64,000 bases of DNA from Strigamia acuminata (taxonomy: Eukaryota; Arthropoda; Chilopoda; Geophilomorpha; Linotaeniidae): NCBI GenBank assembly GCA_949358305.1, contig OX442319.1:11284001-11348000 (forward strand), in the 5' to 3' direction. Within the stretch, counting starts at the first letter, position 1, and the number at the start of each line of letters is the position of its first letter. Under the pieces are notes generated by a model. The model was not told where the DNA came from. It did no database searches and saw only the letters and a list, made by a program, of their open reading frames with translations. Of the stretch, positions 31,601-43,719 are shown piece after piece. The position numbers and the translations under genes are program-made.

Positions 31601-34600
31601 TGATTTTTAGTGAAAAACGTAGATTTATAGTGAAAAACGTCGATTTTTAGTGAAAAACGTCATTTTTACTGAAAAACGTCGATTTTTACTGAAAAACGTC
31701 GATTTTTACTGAAAAACGTCGATTTTTACTGAAAAACGTCGATTTTTACTGAAAAACGTCGATTTTTACTGAAAAACGTCGATTTTTACTGAAAAACGTC
31801 GATTTTTAGTGAAAAACGTCGATTTTTAGTGAAAAAACGTCAATTTTTTACTTTCATGCACCAAAAAATTCATTTTACTTCTAAAATCAACTTTTTCTCC
31901 CTAAAACAGTCGTTTTTCGCTCGATAAATTTATATTTTTGCACTTATTAACTCAAAAACGTCATTTCTCAGACAAAAAAGCACTCATTTCTCATTTAATT
32001 CTTCACCGTGTACGTCGCTTGCGTGTAAATCTTGAGCATCTCCACCAGAATCTCGTCCAAACTGGGCACATCCGTCGACGATTTCTTCATCACCACCTCG
32101 CTGAAGCAGTCGCCGACTCCCTCCCCCAAATAACTCGCCACCTCCTCCAACCGACACACCGAAGAAACCTCCTCCGACTTATGTCTCCCATCTACAAAAC
32201 AAAAAAAAACAAATTAATAAAACGAACAACCCAAAATTCACCAAACCAAAATTACCGCCCGTGTCTCCCGAATCCTGCGTCAACAACTCGGTCGCAAACT
32301 CCAACCCTTTGAGCCAATCATCGAACAAAATCGTCGCCTGACTCGCCACCGTCGGATTAAACTGCGGCACCAACGGCATGATACTATTACTCAAACACTC
32401 GCACAACGGGCACAAAAACTCGTTCTTATCCACATCGAAGCTCAAATGCAGACGGAACCTCACCGGCCGCCGCCTCTCCTTCGCCAGCACCGACTCCACG
32501 TACTGCTGCCAGCACACCGCGTGCATCACGTGACTACAAGTGGACGTGTGCGGCGCGCAGAACAAATCCGCCGGCATCATGATCGGATCGAACTCGTCCG
32601 GCCGATCCAGCAGCCTCGCGCGGCTCTTCGACAGCACCGTCGACTTCTGAATGAACGCCGCCAACACCATAGTCCGCTTGTTCACCGCGATCTCCTCGTC
32701 CTCCTGGCACAAAATGCACGTCTGGCGTTGCGCGCCCACCACCCTCTGGCTCTGCCGCGGCCCCAGGCACACCTGCGTGTCGTCGCCGCCCACGCAGCTC
32801 TCCGACAGATCCATCGACGACCCGAACGACGTCCCCTCCGACGTCTTCGTCTTCTCGTACAGCTCCGCGTGCTCCCGGATGAAATTCTTCTGCATCGTCG
32901 ACATCTGCGCCATTATGCGCGTGCGCCGCGCCGCCGCCAGCTCCGCCCTGCGTCTCTTCTCCTCCTGCGCCGCCTCCGCGCTCCTCTGCTCCTCCTCGGC
33001 CCCCCCCGCGCTCTCCCCCGTCTCCATCGACTCCTCGTTCCTCAGCCGGTGCACCTGCCGCATCTTCCGCACCACCCAATTCAGCAGATCCTTGTGCGCC
33101 TCCACGCGCGCGTTCCCCACCAACCCCTCCAGTTGCCCCAGCACGCCCTTCTTCACCGCCTTGCCCGTAAAACTAAAAAACGGGTCGTTGTCCCGGCAAT
33201 ACAACTCCTCTTCCCGCAACGCGCACCCGATCAAATACAAAATCTTCTGCAACTGCGACTCTGAGAACGAACGCGAGCGAATATTCCCCGCGCGTTCCAG
33301 CACGGCGCTCATCAAATGCAGCATCACGTCGCACTGCAACACGTTGACCGTCATGGCGAAACTGGGCACGAACTTAGGCGGCACGGGCGGCGGACAACAC
33401 TCCTCTTCCCCGGCCAACTTCTTCCTCTTGCACTGCGCCTCCTCCGCCTTCGACTGCTCCTCGCGCGTGTAGTGATAGAAAAAAGGGTTGTAGACCTTCA
33501 ACCACTCCGGTTTGATCTCGTACATTCCTTTACCGTTCCCTTTGGGTTTTTTAAACGACGCCACCTCGTCGATGACCCCCTCCATGCCCGTCTCGTGGTT
33601 CGGGTTCTCCGCGAGCGTCTTAGCCAGCTGGCTGTGCGCCATCGGCTCGATGCAGAGCTGTTGCGCCACCTCCTTCTTGATGCAGTCCTCCTCGCTGACC
33701 TGTCCCACGCCTATCAAATGGCGCTCGCTGACCACCGTGATGAGCAGACGCAGGAACTCCTCGGCCAACGACACCGCCTGTCGGATCGAGTCGTCCTCGT
33801 TCTTGAGGTAGTCCGACTCGTACTCGGCGCGCGCCCACGAGACGAGTCCGAACTTGTTGAGCAGGTGCAGCAGGAACTCGTTGCTCTCGATGAGGGCGGC
33901 GGTGGTCTGCAGCATGACCACGTCGCGGTCCAGCATCTCGCTGCGGCACTTGGGCGTGTGGTAGAAGAAGATCTGGTTGAGCAGCGAGTAGCCGTTGCGC
34001 CGCCACATGCCGGCGTGCACCTGCGCGATCATCACCTGCGTGCGCAGCGGCATCTCGAGCAGCTGCTCCGGCGTCGGCTTGTTCGCGAAGTTGAACTCGA
34101 CCGAGTCGTACGTCAGCTCGTACGCGTCGAGCAGCAGGTGCAGCGCGGCCACGAAGCGCGACAGCGGCAGGTGGATCGACACGGGCTGCGTGGCCACGTC
34201 GTAGTCGATGCACGCGGCCGAGTGGTTGGCCAGCTCGCGTCCGATCACGCGCATCGTGCCGTGCGCGGCCTGCAGCGACTTGAGCGCCGCGCGGTACGTC
34301 TTGATCAGCACCACGCGGTCCGAGCCGCACCACTCCACCGCCAGCGTCACGACCGGCGCGAGTCGCAAGTGCAGCTGGAACGCGCTCTCCCACTCCGGCT
34401 CGAACTCCATGTGTTGTCCGACCTGGCGCGTCGCCGAGTCCATGCCCTGCATGTAGTTCATGATGGTCAGCAGCTTCGACAACCCCTCCAAGAAGTGTTT
34501 CCTCAGCGCGTTGTTCCACGCGTCCGGCCTCGAGTTCAAGATGTACTTCAAGTCGAACAGAATGTACTGCGCGCGCTTGAACGGCACGTTCGTGTGGCTC

Positions 34601-35982
34601 CGATCGAACGCCAGCTTGCGCTCCTGATTCAACCGCTGGTCGCACTCCTGCAAGAAAGTCATCAACAGCGTCGTCAACACGTTGTCCTCCATCACCAGCT
34701 TGTGCGCCAACGTCGGCACGGTGAAGATCTGCACGGAGAGCGACGTGATCGACAGCGAATGCTCGTGGTCGTCCGCGATGAACTCCTTCATCAGCGTCGG
34801 GTAGTTGCGGCTGAAGAGCTGCGCGAAGGTCCGCTTGCACTCCTGGTCCATCAGCATCCCCCCGATGATCAGCTGATGCCACTGCGTGCGCGCGCTCTTC
34901 CACAGCTGCGTGTCGGCGAAGAGCACCTCCTCCAGAATGCTGTTCTCCACCTCGCTCGACGGCGCCAGCATGGCCGCGTTGAATAAATTCCTCAGCCCGT
35001 CGGACACTTTAATCAGCCCTTGCAGCCACGTGAGGAGGCGCATGGCGAACAGCTGGTGCGCCACCACGTTCGTGTGCATCACGAGGACCTTGAGCGCTTT
35101 TCCGCCGTGTCGCGTCGTGTTCTTCTCGATGCTGAGCCGCGCGTCCTCGCACTGCTTGAGCCGGTCGCAGCGCACGATGCTGCGCCCCTCGCGGTCGATC
35201 ATGGTGGCGAAGTCGATGGCCTCCTTCTGCGGACAGTCGATGGCGCGGTGCAGCGTGTTGATGACCTGCTCGTACGTGTGCACTTCGTCGTTGAAGAGCA
35301 TCGTCGTGTACGAGTCGACGACGGGCGCGTTTTTGTCCACCAAATCGGCGTCCAACGCCATGCCGCGCTCCCAGGTGAGCATCTGGTGGCAGTAGACGAG
35401 CACCGTGTTGAGCACGAACTGCGCACGCGCCACCAGGTCGGCCGGCATGCGGTCGAGCGGGCTGTGCGCGCCGTCGGGGCCGCCGAGCCGGCTGTGGTTG
35501 GCGCAGAAAGCGGCCGTCTTCCACGCCTCCACGTCGCCGCAGTCGCAGTAGCCGCCGCCGCCGGAAGTGCTCATCTTGTAGCGGTGGTTGCGGTGCTCGG
35601 ACGTCTTGAAGCAGTCGACGCAGAGGACGCACGTGGGGTCCATGCCGCAGTCCCGGCACGAGTAGGTCGGCTCGCCCGTCTTGAACACTTTGCCGCAGAG
35701 CGCTGGGGGGTCGTCGAGGGCTTTGAGTTGCTTGAAGACGTCGTCGGGGTCGCCGTTGCAGATGAAGCGCTCGAGAGAGGTGAAGAGGTAGGTCTTGGCT
35801 TGGTCCTCGTCGTAGACGAGGTTGAGGCAGTCGGCGCGCAGTGCCGGGCTGTAGATAACGGGCACGACGTCCCGCCAGTAGTTGCGCAATTCGCTTTTCG
35901 TTAGTTGCGCCGATTCGAATTTCTCGAGGAGTTTCTTCATTGCACTGTCCGGATTGATGTCCGCGATGGAAATGTTCGCCAT
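28405..35982 (-). CDS. UBR1/UBR2-like: UBR1/UBR2-type E3 ubiquitin ligase (N-recognin)
   Basis: Seven exons: 35982-32256, 32191-32007, 31112-30493, 30430-30230, 29094-28911, 28855-28717 and 28604-28405. All phases agree and the product is 1751 residues, close to the about 1750 of animal UBR1/UBR2. It binds destabilising N-termini and ubiquitinates the proteins (N-degron pathway, cytosol and nucleus). A Cys/His UBR box (about 96-165) ends YCDCGD; a ClpS-like N-domain (about 220-280) contains MLFNDEVHTYEQVI; a large RING-H2 (about 1089-1195) has CILCQ, HVMHAVCW and CPLCEC; the C-terminal UBLC part includes CLVCGEMLCSQ and CGAGVGAFLRVRECKVLLL and ends DWYHL. The start at 35982 is chosen for length and context (ACGATGGCG); the frame stays open upstream through Lys-rich text. 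The first exon alone holds 71 per cent of the protein. The exon-4 donor (TGTTGAT) is weak, chosen by phase. Confidence 0.93.
28629..28700. repeat. (AAT)n microsatellite in the last UBR intron
   Basis: About 70 bp of AAT repeats with one interruption, between the two last exons of the UBR gene. Confidence 0.9.
29515..30180. repeat. Intronic minisatellite, 20-bp unit
   Basis: Fills most of UBR intron 4. Main unit AAAAATACATTTCTTGCATG (20 bp), with variants TGATAAATACATTTCTTGCA and AACTAAATTTTTTGCATG. About 30 copies. A-runs alternate with T-rich runs roughly every 10 bp. Open frames on the minus strand are repeat artefacts. Confidence 0.9.
31115..31860. repeat. Intronic repeats: AAAATTCAAT tract and 20-bp minisatellite
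   Basis: UBR intron 2. From 31125 to about 31350 runs a degenerate AATAAAATTCAAT tract. From about 31390 to 31850 lies a minisatellite of unit AAAAACGTCGATTTTTACTG (20 bp), most regular at 31660-31820. Non-coding. Confidence 0.9.
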
Positions 35983-36261
35983 CGTGGTTGGTTGTTTCGT
36001 GGTGGAATTTTTTTTTTTTTTCGTTTTGTTTTTTGTTTCTTTTTTTTTTTTTTTTGGATCTGGGGTTGGATTTTTTGACCTCTTTTTGGAACACTCGATG
36101 TCAGCTACACATATGGTACGCGGTCGGGTGGTGTGGTCCGGTGGCGGTGGTGTCGGGTGGTTCGGTGCGGTGTTTTGTTTGTTGTGGTTTTCGGTGAGCG
36201 TTGCGTTGATGCCGATCAGCGAGTTGTTGAATATCAATCTGACGATAACAGTATCACTGAC

Positions 36262-36400
36262 TCAACAAGCGCCATTTTGAGGTTTACCCACAATTCTCGG
36301 GCGGGTGATGAGCGGGTTCTGGAGTTGGCGGTGTGACGTCAGTAAATGTCGGGTTGTGGTGCGTGGAAGGATTTGTTGCGGATGGTGGGGATTTTTAGAG
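36262..36400 (-). promoter_or_regulatory. Promoter region of the UBR gene
   Basis: Just upstream of the UBR leader. A perfect palindromic CRE (TGACGTCA) is at 36334-36341, the binding site of CREB/ATF factors. CAAAATGGCG (minus strand, 36279-36270) matches the YY1 core often found at start sites of housekeeping genes. The region is GC-rich and lacks a TATA box, in line with constitutive expression. Confidence 0.45.
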
Positions 36401-36479
36401 TTGGGTGAAGTACGCATCAAGGAGGGACGAAAATAAAACAGAATGACATGACAAAAAAGATGGAACCGGCACATGTTTT

Positions 36480-37200
36480 TCTCGAGTTTTTATTTGGCAA
36501 AAAATAATTTAAGAAATGTCCTATTGTTTTATTTATTTTGTTAAATTAATTTATTTTGTTTGGAAAATTTTTTAAAATGCGGTTCGTTTCGTCGATGTTC
36601 AAATAAAATAAAATTTAATTTTAAAAAAAAAGAATTAAAAAAATCTGATACGCATTGTTTGTTTCTTTTATATAATTTTAACGGTATAATTAGAATTTAT
36701 TTTTTGTTTTCTACGTTTAACAACAAATTAGGCAATCCGGCTACACGTAACCACGTTCCAGAGATCACATGAGCAACTGAGCATTGACTTCCTGCGTTAA
36801 TCCAAATAATTAAGCCTAGTGTGAAGTGTGCCGCATTCATTCATACAAAAAATCTACTGCAATTATGCACGCAAAAATAAACACGTACAAAAAACAATGA
36901 ATTACGATTTCAATTTTAATTTTAACGATTAAATTCTTTCGTCTATTCATAAAATAAAAATTAATCAAACTGATTTTCTAAACCAACTCTCTTTAAAATA
37001 AAATAAAAAAAATAAAAACAACGTTTTATTTGAGTGATCCACACAAAAGGTTTATTTTTGCATACAAAATTATGTTTTGGTGTGGAAAAAAGTCATCTTT
37101 TGCCAACAGATGTCCTCCCACCCTGTTGTGGATGCAAGCGAAGCATTTCCTCATCACAAAATACCAGACAATTATTTTTCCTCATCACAAAATACCAGAC
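36480..37200. other. Non-genic stretch
   Basis: AT-rich, no gene seen. 37149-37210 contains two tandem copies of a 31-bp line beginning CTCATCACAAAATACCAGAC. Confidence 0.4.
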
Positions 37201-37213
37201 AATTATTTTGGCA

Positions 37214-37334
37214 ATTTCATCCAGCTATTTAGTACCGTTGTTAAAAAGTATTCCCATATGAATGCAAATACAAACAGTGAAATTCCACCAAGAATAACAT
37301 TGAAAATGACGAAAATCTCAGATTGTATATCTTC
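37214..37334 (-). pseudogene. Ionotropic-receptor-like C-terminal exon
   Basis: On the minus strand a short frame reads IQSEIFVIFNVILGG, ISLFVFAFIWEYFL and ends NSWMKLPK with a TAA. A hydrophobic helix of about 21 residues followed by an aromatic/acidic boundary, preceded by an acidic start, is the usual shape of the last exon (M3 helix) of ionotropic receptors. The acceptor (TTCGAAG) lacks a pyrimidine tract and no other exon of this gene is seen. It is likely a fragment of a receptor related to, but not part of, the + strand gene at 38.3-42.8 kb. Confidence 0.3.
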
Positions 37335-37407
37335 GAATTATTCGCGGGTTTCCAAATGTGTGCGGAGTTAAATTTTTTTGTTGCAAATAACGCACGGGCC
37401 TCTATTA

Positions 37408-37680
37408 GGTCGTCAATAAAACAGGGACCTGTGTGGGGTTTAATTAAAAATTGGTCTAAATTGTATGAGGTTCGTTAGTTGGTGTCTTTCGGAGATGTTT
37501 CACGCCATCCACTTTGTCAAAATTGGCGGCTATGGTTCGGACAGATAAGTCTTGTAAATTTTGTACTTGTATACTAGAAGGCATTTCTTCGTGGTTTAAT
37601 GTACGGTAGTGTAGCAAATTTTAGTAATATTTTAGTACATAGGGCTGTGCAGTGGGTTTTGGTTGTTAATATTGTATTGT
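37408..37680. repeat. Dispersed repeat shared with 23325-23610
   Basis: Second copy of the sequence that begins GGTCGTCAATAAAACAGG, same orientation. Shared blocks include GAGATGTTTCACGCCAT and CTAGAAGGCATTTCTTCGTG. Confidence 0.65.
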
Positions 37681-37689
37681 TTGTTTTAA

Positions 37690-38300
37690 GTTGGCGTGTT
37701 TTTATTGATTCCTGTGTTTGTAGATTTTGGAGTTTGAGTTATTGTTTGAATATGGAAGTGTCAACACACTTGACCTAAGAATCAACATCAGTGTTTATGA
37801 CAACAAAATGTACTCTGTATATCACAGTGACGTGTAGTGTTGATTTTTTCAAGCTTATTTGAAATGCGCATGCGTAGATTATTACGAAGGCAATTAAATT
37901 ATGTTGTGGTGGCAACTGTTTATCTCGATGGTAACTTTATGTTGTGACGACCACTGGGTGTTGCGAGCTAGATTGCATATTGAAAATGCAAATGGGAGGT
38001 GTGGCAAAGGCAATTAAGTTATGATGTTTACTGTGTTGTCACCTGAGTGATTATATTTTATAGTCAGGCAACTTCCCTTGTTTAAGCAAAGGCTTGACAC
38101 GGAGAAGAAGAAAATACCAGTGTTATATTGGCCCGAACAACCAACCATTTTATTGATAGATAAAAATACTTCTCTCTGACAACTGCAATACTCAAGTAAA
38201 AATTCTAAAATGTTTTCATATGCATATTCATTTGCAAAGTTTGTGCAGTTCGTTATTTTGTTTATCTTCTGAATTTAGTACGAAAAAACAACAAATTTGA
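37690..38300. other. Non-genic stretch, possible receptor promoter
   Basis: No gene seen. It would hold the promoter of the ionotropic-receptor gene that starts at 38310; no clear TATA element stands out. Confidence 0.35.
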
Positions 38301-38309
38301 TCGTCAATT

Positions 38310-41300
38310 ATGGAAAAAATGCAATTTTCTGTTTTTATGATGATGTTATTTGCAAATACTCATATAACACTAAGTAAATTTTTATTTTATATATTTATTT
38401 ATTGCAATATTCCAAAAAACTAACATTTACAAGTGGCATATTATGTGCTGAATGCGGAGTATTATAAATGTAATTGGGCCTACTGTATATTTTGTTGTTG
38501 TTTTTGTATTTATGTCAGTAGTGTTAGTGTTGAATTTAGCCACTAGAGTACAAACCTGTAATGGGGATTTTTGTAATTAGAGAGCTGTTTACATCACAGT
38601 CAAAGTGACATTAAAGTCGTATGAATTCCACAGCCGTATAGGAGAAGGAGTGAGAATGAATTACTCCACAAAAAAATTGTTAAACACAAATTAAATTTAA
38701 ATTTTAAATTTAACCATTTTTGATGATTTCTGCACATATTGCTGACCTAAATAAAACATTCTGTAATTATCAAAGCAGGAGGAAACCATCTTACATACAA
38801 TTCATCTATTTCTCAATGTAATGATCAACACATTGTGCAAATATCTAACATTGCACAAATACTAAACGCAAGAAGAATATTCATCGTTTATGGACAAATT
38901 TCTGGTATCTAAGCTTATATTTTACTCAAATCAATTCCATAAATTCAAACGTTAGGCAATAAATGTTAGCAATGGCTGCCTGATATCTCAACTTTCCTTT
39001 TCTTCATTATTCATGCTAAAAGTTAAAGTCTTTCACTTTCAGATGCAAAGTGTTTGTTGAAACTGATCCTTAACAATTGGATTGGTAAAATTGAAGTAGC
39101 AGCAAAGTCAATTAATACAATATTACCAGATTTTAATTTTAGTCCTTATCAACTAATAGTGATTTGGGTGGATAATGTATCATCCTTAAATCTGGAACAT
39201 CCCACTAGGAAAATAAAAGTAAAATCTTTTACTACCTTCATTATTCTTTTTCTATGTCAACATTTAATTTCTTTTCTTCAAATTGTACATCTTCAAGATG
39301 GTTCCGATTTTTTGGAAGATAGAAAACAAGAAAATCTTACTTTTCACGAAAGACCGGGCCATTCTAACGGAAGGATCTAATGTAACTCAATATATACAAG
39401 ATTTTATTATACTAAAACAAAATCAAGTGTATGTTTTAGTTAATTCTAAGCACAGTGATGTAAGAATGAGATTTCTGTCATTTACTTTCAATATAAGTCA
39501 CAAAACTATTTATTTGTAGAATTATACCCTGTTTTCATTGGCGTATCAAACACTTCAGGATCCATTTGAGAAAAATATAAATTATTACACTAAAACAAAC
39601 TTAAACATAAACTGTGAACAGCTAGTGGAGTGTCAATTTGACATAATTTTAAGGCAAAATATTTCCTTGCGAAAACCAGAAGTTATAATTCAGTACCTTA
39701 AAACCTCAAATTCAATTGTCCAACAGGTACTCTGAAAGAAATTACATTTAAATTATTTTTTCAATTATTTTTACTCATGAAATAAATTCATTTAGATTCC
39801 CAAAGACGTTTTGAATCACATCATTGATCAAACAAATTTTCTGAAGTAAGTTTTTTAGTGGTCTCAAACAACATTTTATATCCTTCATTTGTTGTCAGTT
39901 TTTATTGCCAAATTTTGGATTGTGGGAATAATAATTTAGAGTTTGCGAGATGCATTTTTCCCTTACAGTTAAAGCTATACGGTATAAAAATAGTGTAAGG
40001 GAAAAATGATAAATTAAGTTTTTGCGGGCTGCACTTTTCCGTTATCACTACACTATTTCAGCCCACTACTGACAGTTAGTAATTTTGGGCCTAAAAATTC
40101 AATTTGGGGGCGTAAATGTGCAAATTTCTGCATAAAATTCCATTATTATGCCTATACAGTGCTGGACTGGCCCGGCGGGCTACCGGGAGTTTCCCGGTGG
40201 CCCGTGGCCGCTGTGGCCCGTCGCAGCCGGCTGTAGCCTGTCCCGACTTCATTAATTGTGGCCCGGACACCCAGATTTCCCGGCCATAAATTTGTTCCCA
40301 GTCCAGCCCTGTGCCTATAAAGTATGGTTTTGGGTCTAAAATTCAATTTTGGGCCTCACTTATCATTCAATCTACGTAACTATGACTGTGATGTGTTTGA
40401 TCGGGACAACAAAATAATCGCCATTTGCAATGGGCGGAGCTAACAATATAGTGTTCTCAATTCTGATTGGCTGCGCTATATTTTAATTTAGTGTTGAAAA
40501 CGATACACTAAAGATTTTTCCCTTACGATATGGCACTAAAATAGTGTAACGTTGCACAGAATAAGGGAAAAATGCATCCCGCAAACTCTCTAATATGGTG
40601 GTATCATTAAGTATTAGGTTACATGACTGACAACTTTCAGTCCTAATCTTAAATTTTTGAGAACTGTGATATATTTTCTTACTAATTTGTATAAATCATT
40701 CAGAAAGTGATTACAATAACTAATCTTGCTCACTTGTCAGTCATTGCAGCCCAAAAATGGATAAGCAGAAACATACAGTAAAGTTCTAAATATTATTAAT
40801 TCATTTTATTTATTTCATTCATTCATTTATCAGTTATATTTTATTTCAATTTATTTAGGTACCGGTATTTGATTGGAAAGCCCATATATCGGCATTTTTA
40901 GCAAGAGATGTAAATAAATTTACTTCGGCACTTCTTCCTCTTTCAAAAACTACATGGGGAGTTGCGATCAGACAAAATACTGATCTGGAAGAATATTTAT
41001 GGATAACATTTGTTAAACCATTTCCTTTGTCAATGTGGTTTTGTGTATGTGCTACACACATGATCATCATTTTCGCTTTAACTGTCATTATGATTATGAG
41101 ACATAGAAGAAAAATCTCGACATTAGCCTCAGGTTATTATTTAGTTAACAAATATAGATATACAGGGTGTCCTAAAAGTCTGGTTCCCTCCAAATATTTC
41201 CTGAGCAATTGCATCTAGGCCAACTTTGATGAAGCGATTGCATAGGAATTTGGGTGAGAGCAATCCAATGACGTCATCAATTTTGACCTTGAAGGTCATT

Positions 41301-42761
41301 TTCAAGGTCATTCACTTTGTAACTTTTAAACCGTTTAAGATACAGCAAAATTTCCAATTACAAAGTTGTAGAGCACCATCAAATTAGTACTATCCAACTT
41401 ATCTTAGTTAAGTTAAATTTTTCAGAATGCGCGATATTGCAGTAACGCATGGCAGTGCTATTCATATGCGCGACATCGCGTGTAGGAATTATTCTTACAT
41501 GTCGCACGTACGAATATTGCGCATATGATGGATCACCGAGTTAATGATTGGGTAGGAGGGAGTGTGGGTGGATAATTGGTAGTTGGTTTCTACGTATCAC
41601 TTAAGTAGTTGTTTGATGTGTTCGTGTTCTCCTTCAGCAGTTAGACAGAGTTCTTCATGACATTTGATTGAGTTCTGTACAGCCATCAACTATTTGAAAT
41701 CTTCCATTGTTTTTGGGACTGTGACTAAGTGGGAAATTTCTATTGGAATTTTTGATTAGTGGAAACGTGATCTCCTATTCACCCTCTACACCACCTATTT
41801 CTGTGTAACGTGAATTCTGAAACACCCTGTATATAAGAATAAAATTAGTAAATTGGCTAGAAATTAAGGTAGTAATAATTAGAATAATGTTACTAAACTT
41901 TAACAACTATTCTGATGTTCTATAGATTTCATTGCAAATCATATTTTGGTGTCGTATCTTTTTGCCACAGATCGTACGATAACTTACACAAAAAACATCT
42001 TTGTTATGATCTTATTTTTGAGTTACGATGCCTTCTTGTACACATCGTTAACTGTCCCTTCAACTCGTGTCCAGTATAACAGCATTGAAGATATACTTGC
42101 AGATGACAAAGTTAACTTGTATGGTGTAGGTAAAACCAAAATTTACCAGATGATTGAGGTAATTTCAAATTATTCTCAATAATATTATTATCACAGAATT
42201 ATCTCATTATCTCAACTCCAGGATAAAAAAACTGATTTGACATTGAAGATGTGGCAACATATGAAGAAAAGAGGAATAAATAGCCCAGTTACTTATGACG
42301 AAGGACATGAAACACTTATTTTTAGTAAAAATGCCATCGTTCATGCCTACAACGCTTTGCAGTATGAATACGGATCAGATTGTGGAATTAGTTTTATAAA
42401 AATTCCTACAACTCTAACGCATTATAACCGATTTCTAAAATGGTCAAAAAACACAGACATATTTAATCAGAAGTATGCTTTGTTCAGTCAACTTGACAAA
42501 TACTTACAATAAAAATCTGCTTATTTTAGATTGTTGGAGCTAAAAGAAAGAGGAATCCTGACCAGAATAATTGGAAGATACCAACCAGAAATGTGTTTGA
42601 AAAGGAACTATATAACTGCCAAGCCCATCTCTTTACATCACACCATTTTAGCTTTTGTTTGTGTTGTTGTTGGACTTTTATTGTCAGGAATAGCGCTTAT
42701 TGTGGAATTATTATACTATAAATATGTTTCTTTAATTAAACGTCATAGAGCACAACCTTAG
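38310..42761 (+). CDS. Ionotropic receptor (chemosensory iGluR-type), possibly disrupted
   Basis: Exons: 38310-38373 (start; signal peptide MEKMQFSVFMMMLFANTHIT), 39043-39218, 39298-39459, 39520-39726, 39796-39845, then an unclear part, 40859-41132, 41926-42158, 42222-42481 and 42530-42761 (stop TAG). Phases agree on both sides of the gap. The M1 region is KPFPLSMWFCVCATHMIIIF; after the pore loop the second/third helix region reads FVMILFLSYDAFLYTSLTVP then STRVQYNSIEDIL, the classic ionotropic-receptor motif; the last exon has the M3 helix (HHTILAFVCVVVGLLLSG). Such receptors are ligand-gated cation channels in sensory dendrites. Between 39.85 and 40.86 kb two candidate exons (39899-39937; 40704-40777) do not join in phase and a transposon sits at 39937-40592, so the gene may be broken. 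Introns are 48-79 bp apart from the transposon-bearing ones. Confidence 0.75.
39937..40592. mobile_element. Non-autonomous DNA element in the receptor gene
   Basis: Inverted ends AGAGTTTGCGAGATGCATTT and, in reverse complement of the right end, AGAGTTTGCGGGATGCATTT, continuing to TTCCCTTA. Sub-terminal strings AGTGTAAGGGAAAAATG recur in both orientations. No transposase. Target duplication not resolved. Contains the nested hAT MITE at 40157-40311. Confidence 0.75.
40157..40311. mobile_element. Nested hAT MITE, 155 bp
   Basis: GC-rich element with ends CAGTGCTGGACTGG and, reverse complement, CAGGGCTGGACTGG. A perfect 8-bp target duplication TGCCTATA lies at 40149-40156 and 40312-40319. Very short, so non-autonomous. 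The end sequence is a common hAT type. Confidence 0.9.
41161..41831. mobile_element. Tc1/mariner-like MITE (TACAGGGTGT ends)
   Basis: Lies in the receptor intron between 41132 and 41926. Ends TACAGGGTGTCC and, reverse complement, TACAGGGTGTTTC, with TA on both sides. Shares internal lines (GACCTTGAAGGTCA, AAGTTGTAGAGCACCATC) with the element at 59402-60155. No transposase. Confidence 0.75.
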
Positions 42762-42769
42762 TGTATGAG

Positions 42770-43700
42770 ACATTTGATAATTTTATCTATGGGTCTACAA
42801 GAACACAAATCTCCTCAAAATTAATTTGAAAGTGCAACCGTTGCAGATAATTCAGCAAAAGATTTGGAAATCAAAGACAAAATTCTCCAAATTTCGTGGT
42901 TTTACAGTTTAATATGCGCACCAGTCTCTAACAAGATGGAGTTATAATGTGTTCACACCATAGAGTACTGGTTCATACAACAACCTAAATATCTCTGCAG
43001 TTCTGGGGACTTTTGAGTTTTCCGGTTTTTATTTACAAAATTTGGTCACCCCGGATATGCACAAATAATAAAATTGGTCACGAGTGATGAATTACGTTCA
43101 AATAATATTGAATCATGCACCAAATCAAAGCTTTATTCGTTATCTATTATCATGAAGAATGCCGTGGTATTCAATGTCGGATTCACGCTAATAAATTTAG
43201 AATTGACTGAAATCCTTTATCAATATAAAGTAGAAATATAGTTAAATAGATACAATGACGTAAATACAGCAGTTTCCGTTCCGGAAAGGCCCAAATGACA
43301 TCAAAGATGCTCAATGACGTAAAAAATGCCAAGAAGACGCCAAAGGATGTCAAAAGACACAAAAACCGATATTATTTTTACACTTACACGTTTTATTGCG
43401 TTGTGTCTTGGGGGCTCAAGCCTGTTGTTTCTCAACCAGAACCTTCTTGTAATAATGTGTTTTACCATCAGATGGCGCACAACACACGTGTTTTCACTGT
43501 TGATTTGATATAGCTGCAGTAGAGCTGCAGCACTGCTGCACGGTTCATGTGTTGTTCAAAATCGTATATGGCGGTTACGAGTAGAAAAATATGAAACACA
43601 AACAATTTCCGTTTAGTAATTTATTTTCTGGATGTACCATAACATGAAAGTAAACCGATTCCGTTGTTAGCGATTAGATTGGTTGTGGATTAAGCATTGA
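42770..43700. other. Non-genic stretch
   Basis: No gene seen between the receptor stop and the next start. 43240-43370 has a run of short ATGACGT/ATGACAT-containing phrases. Confidence 0.35.
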
Positions 43701-43719
43701 TTTCTGTTCGAATTTCAGA

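Noticed and set aside
33316-34986. Long + strand frames (up to 556 codons) across the UBR gene
   Set aside because: They are shadows of the GC-rich first UBR exon; rich in Arg, His, Leu and Val without domains, while the minus frame has a full known domain order.
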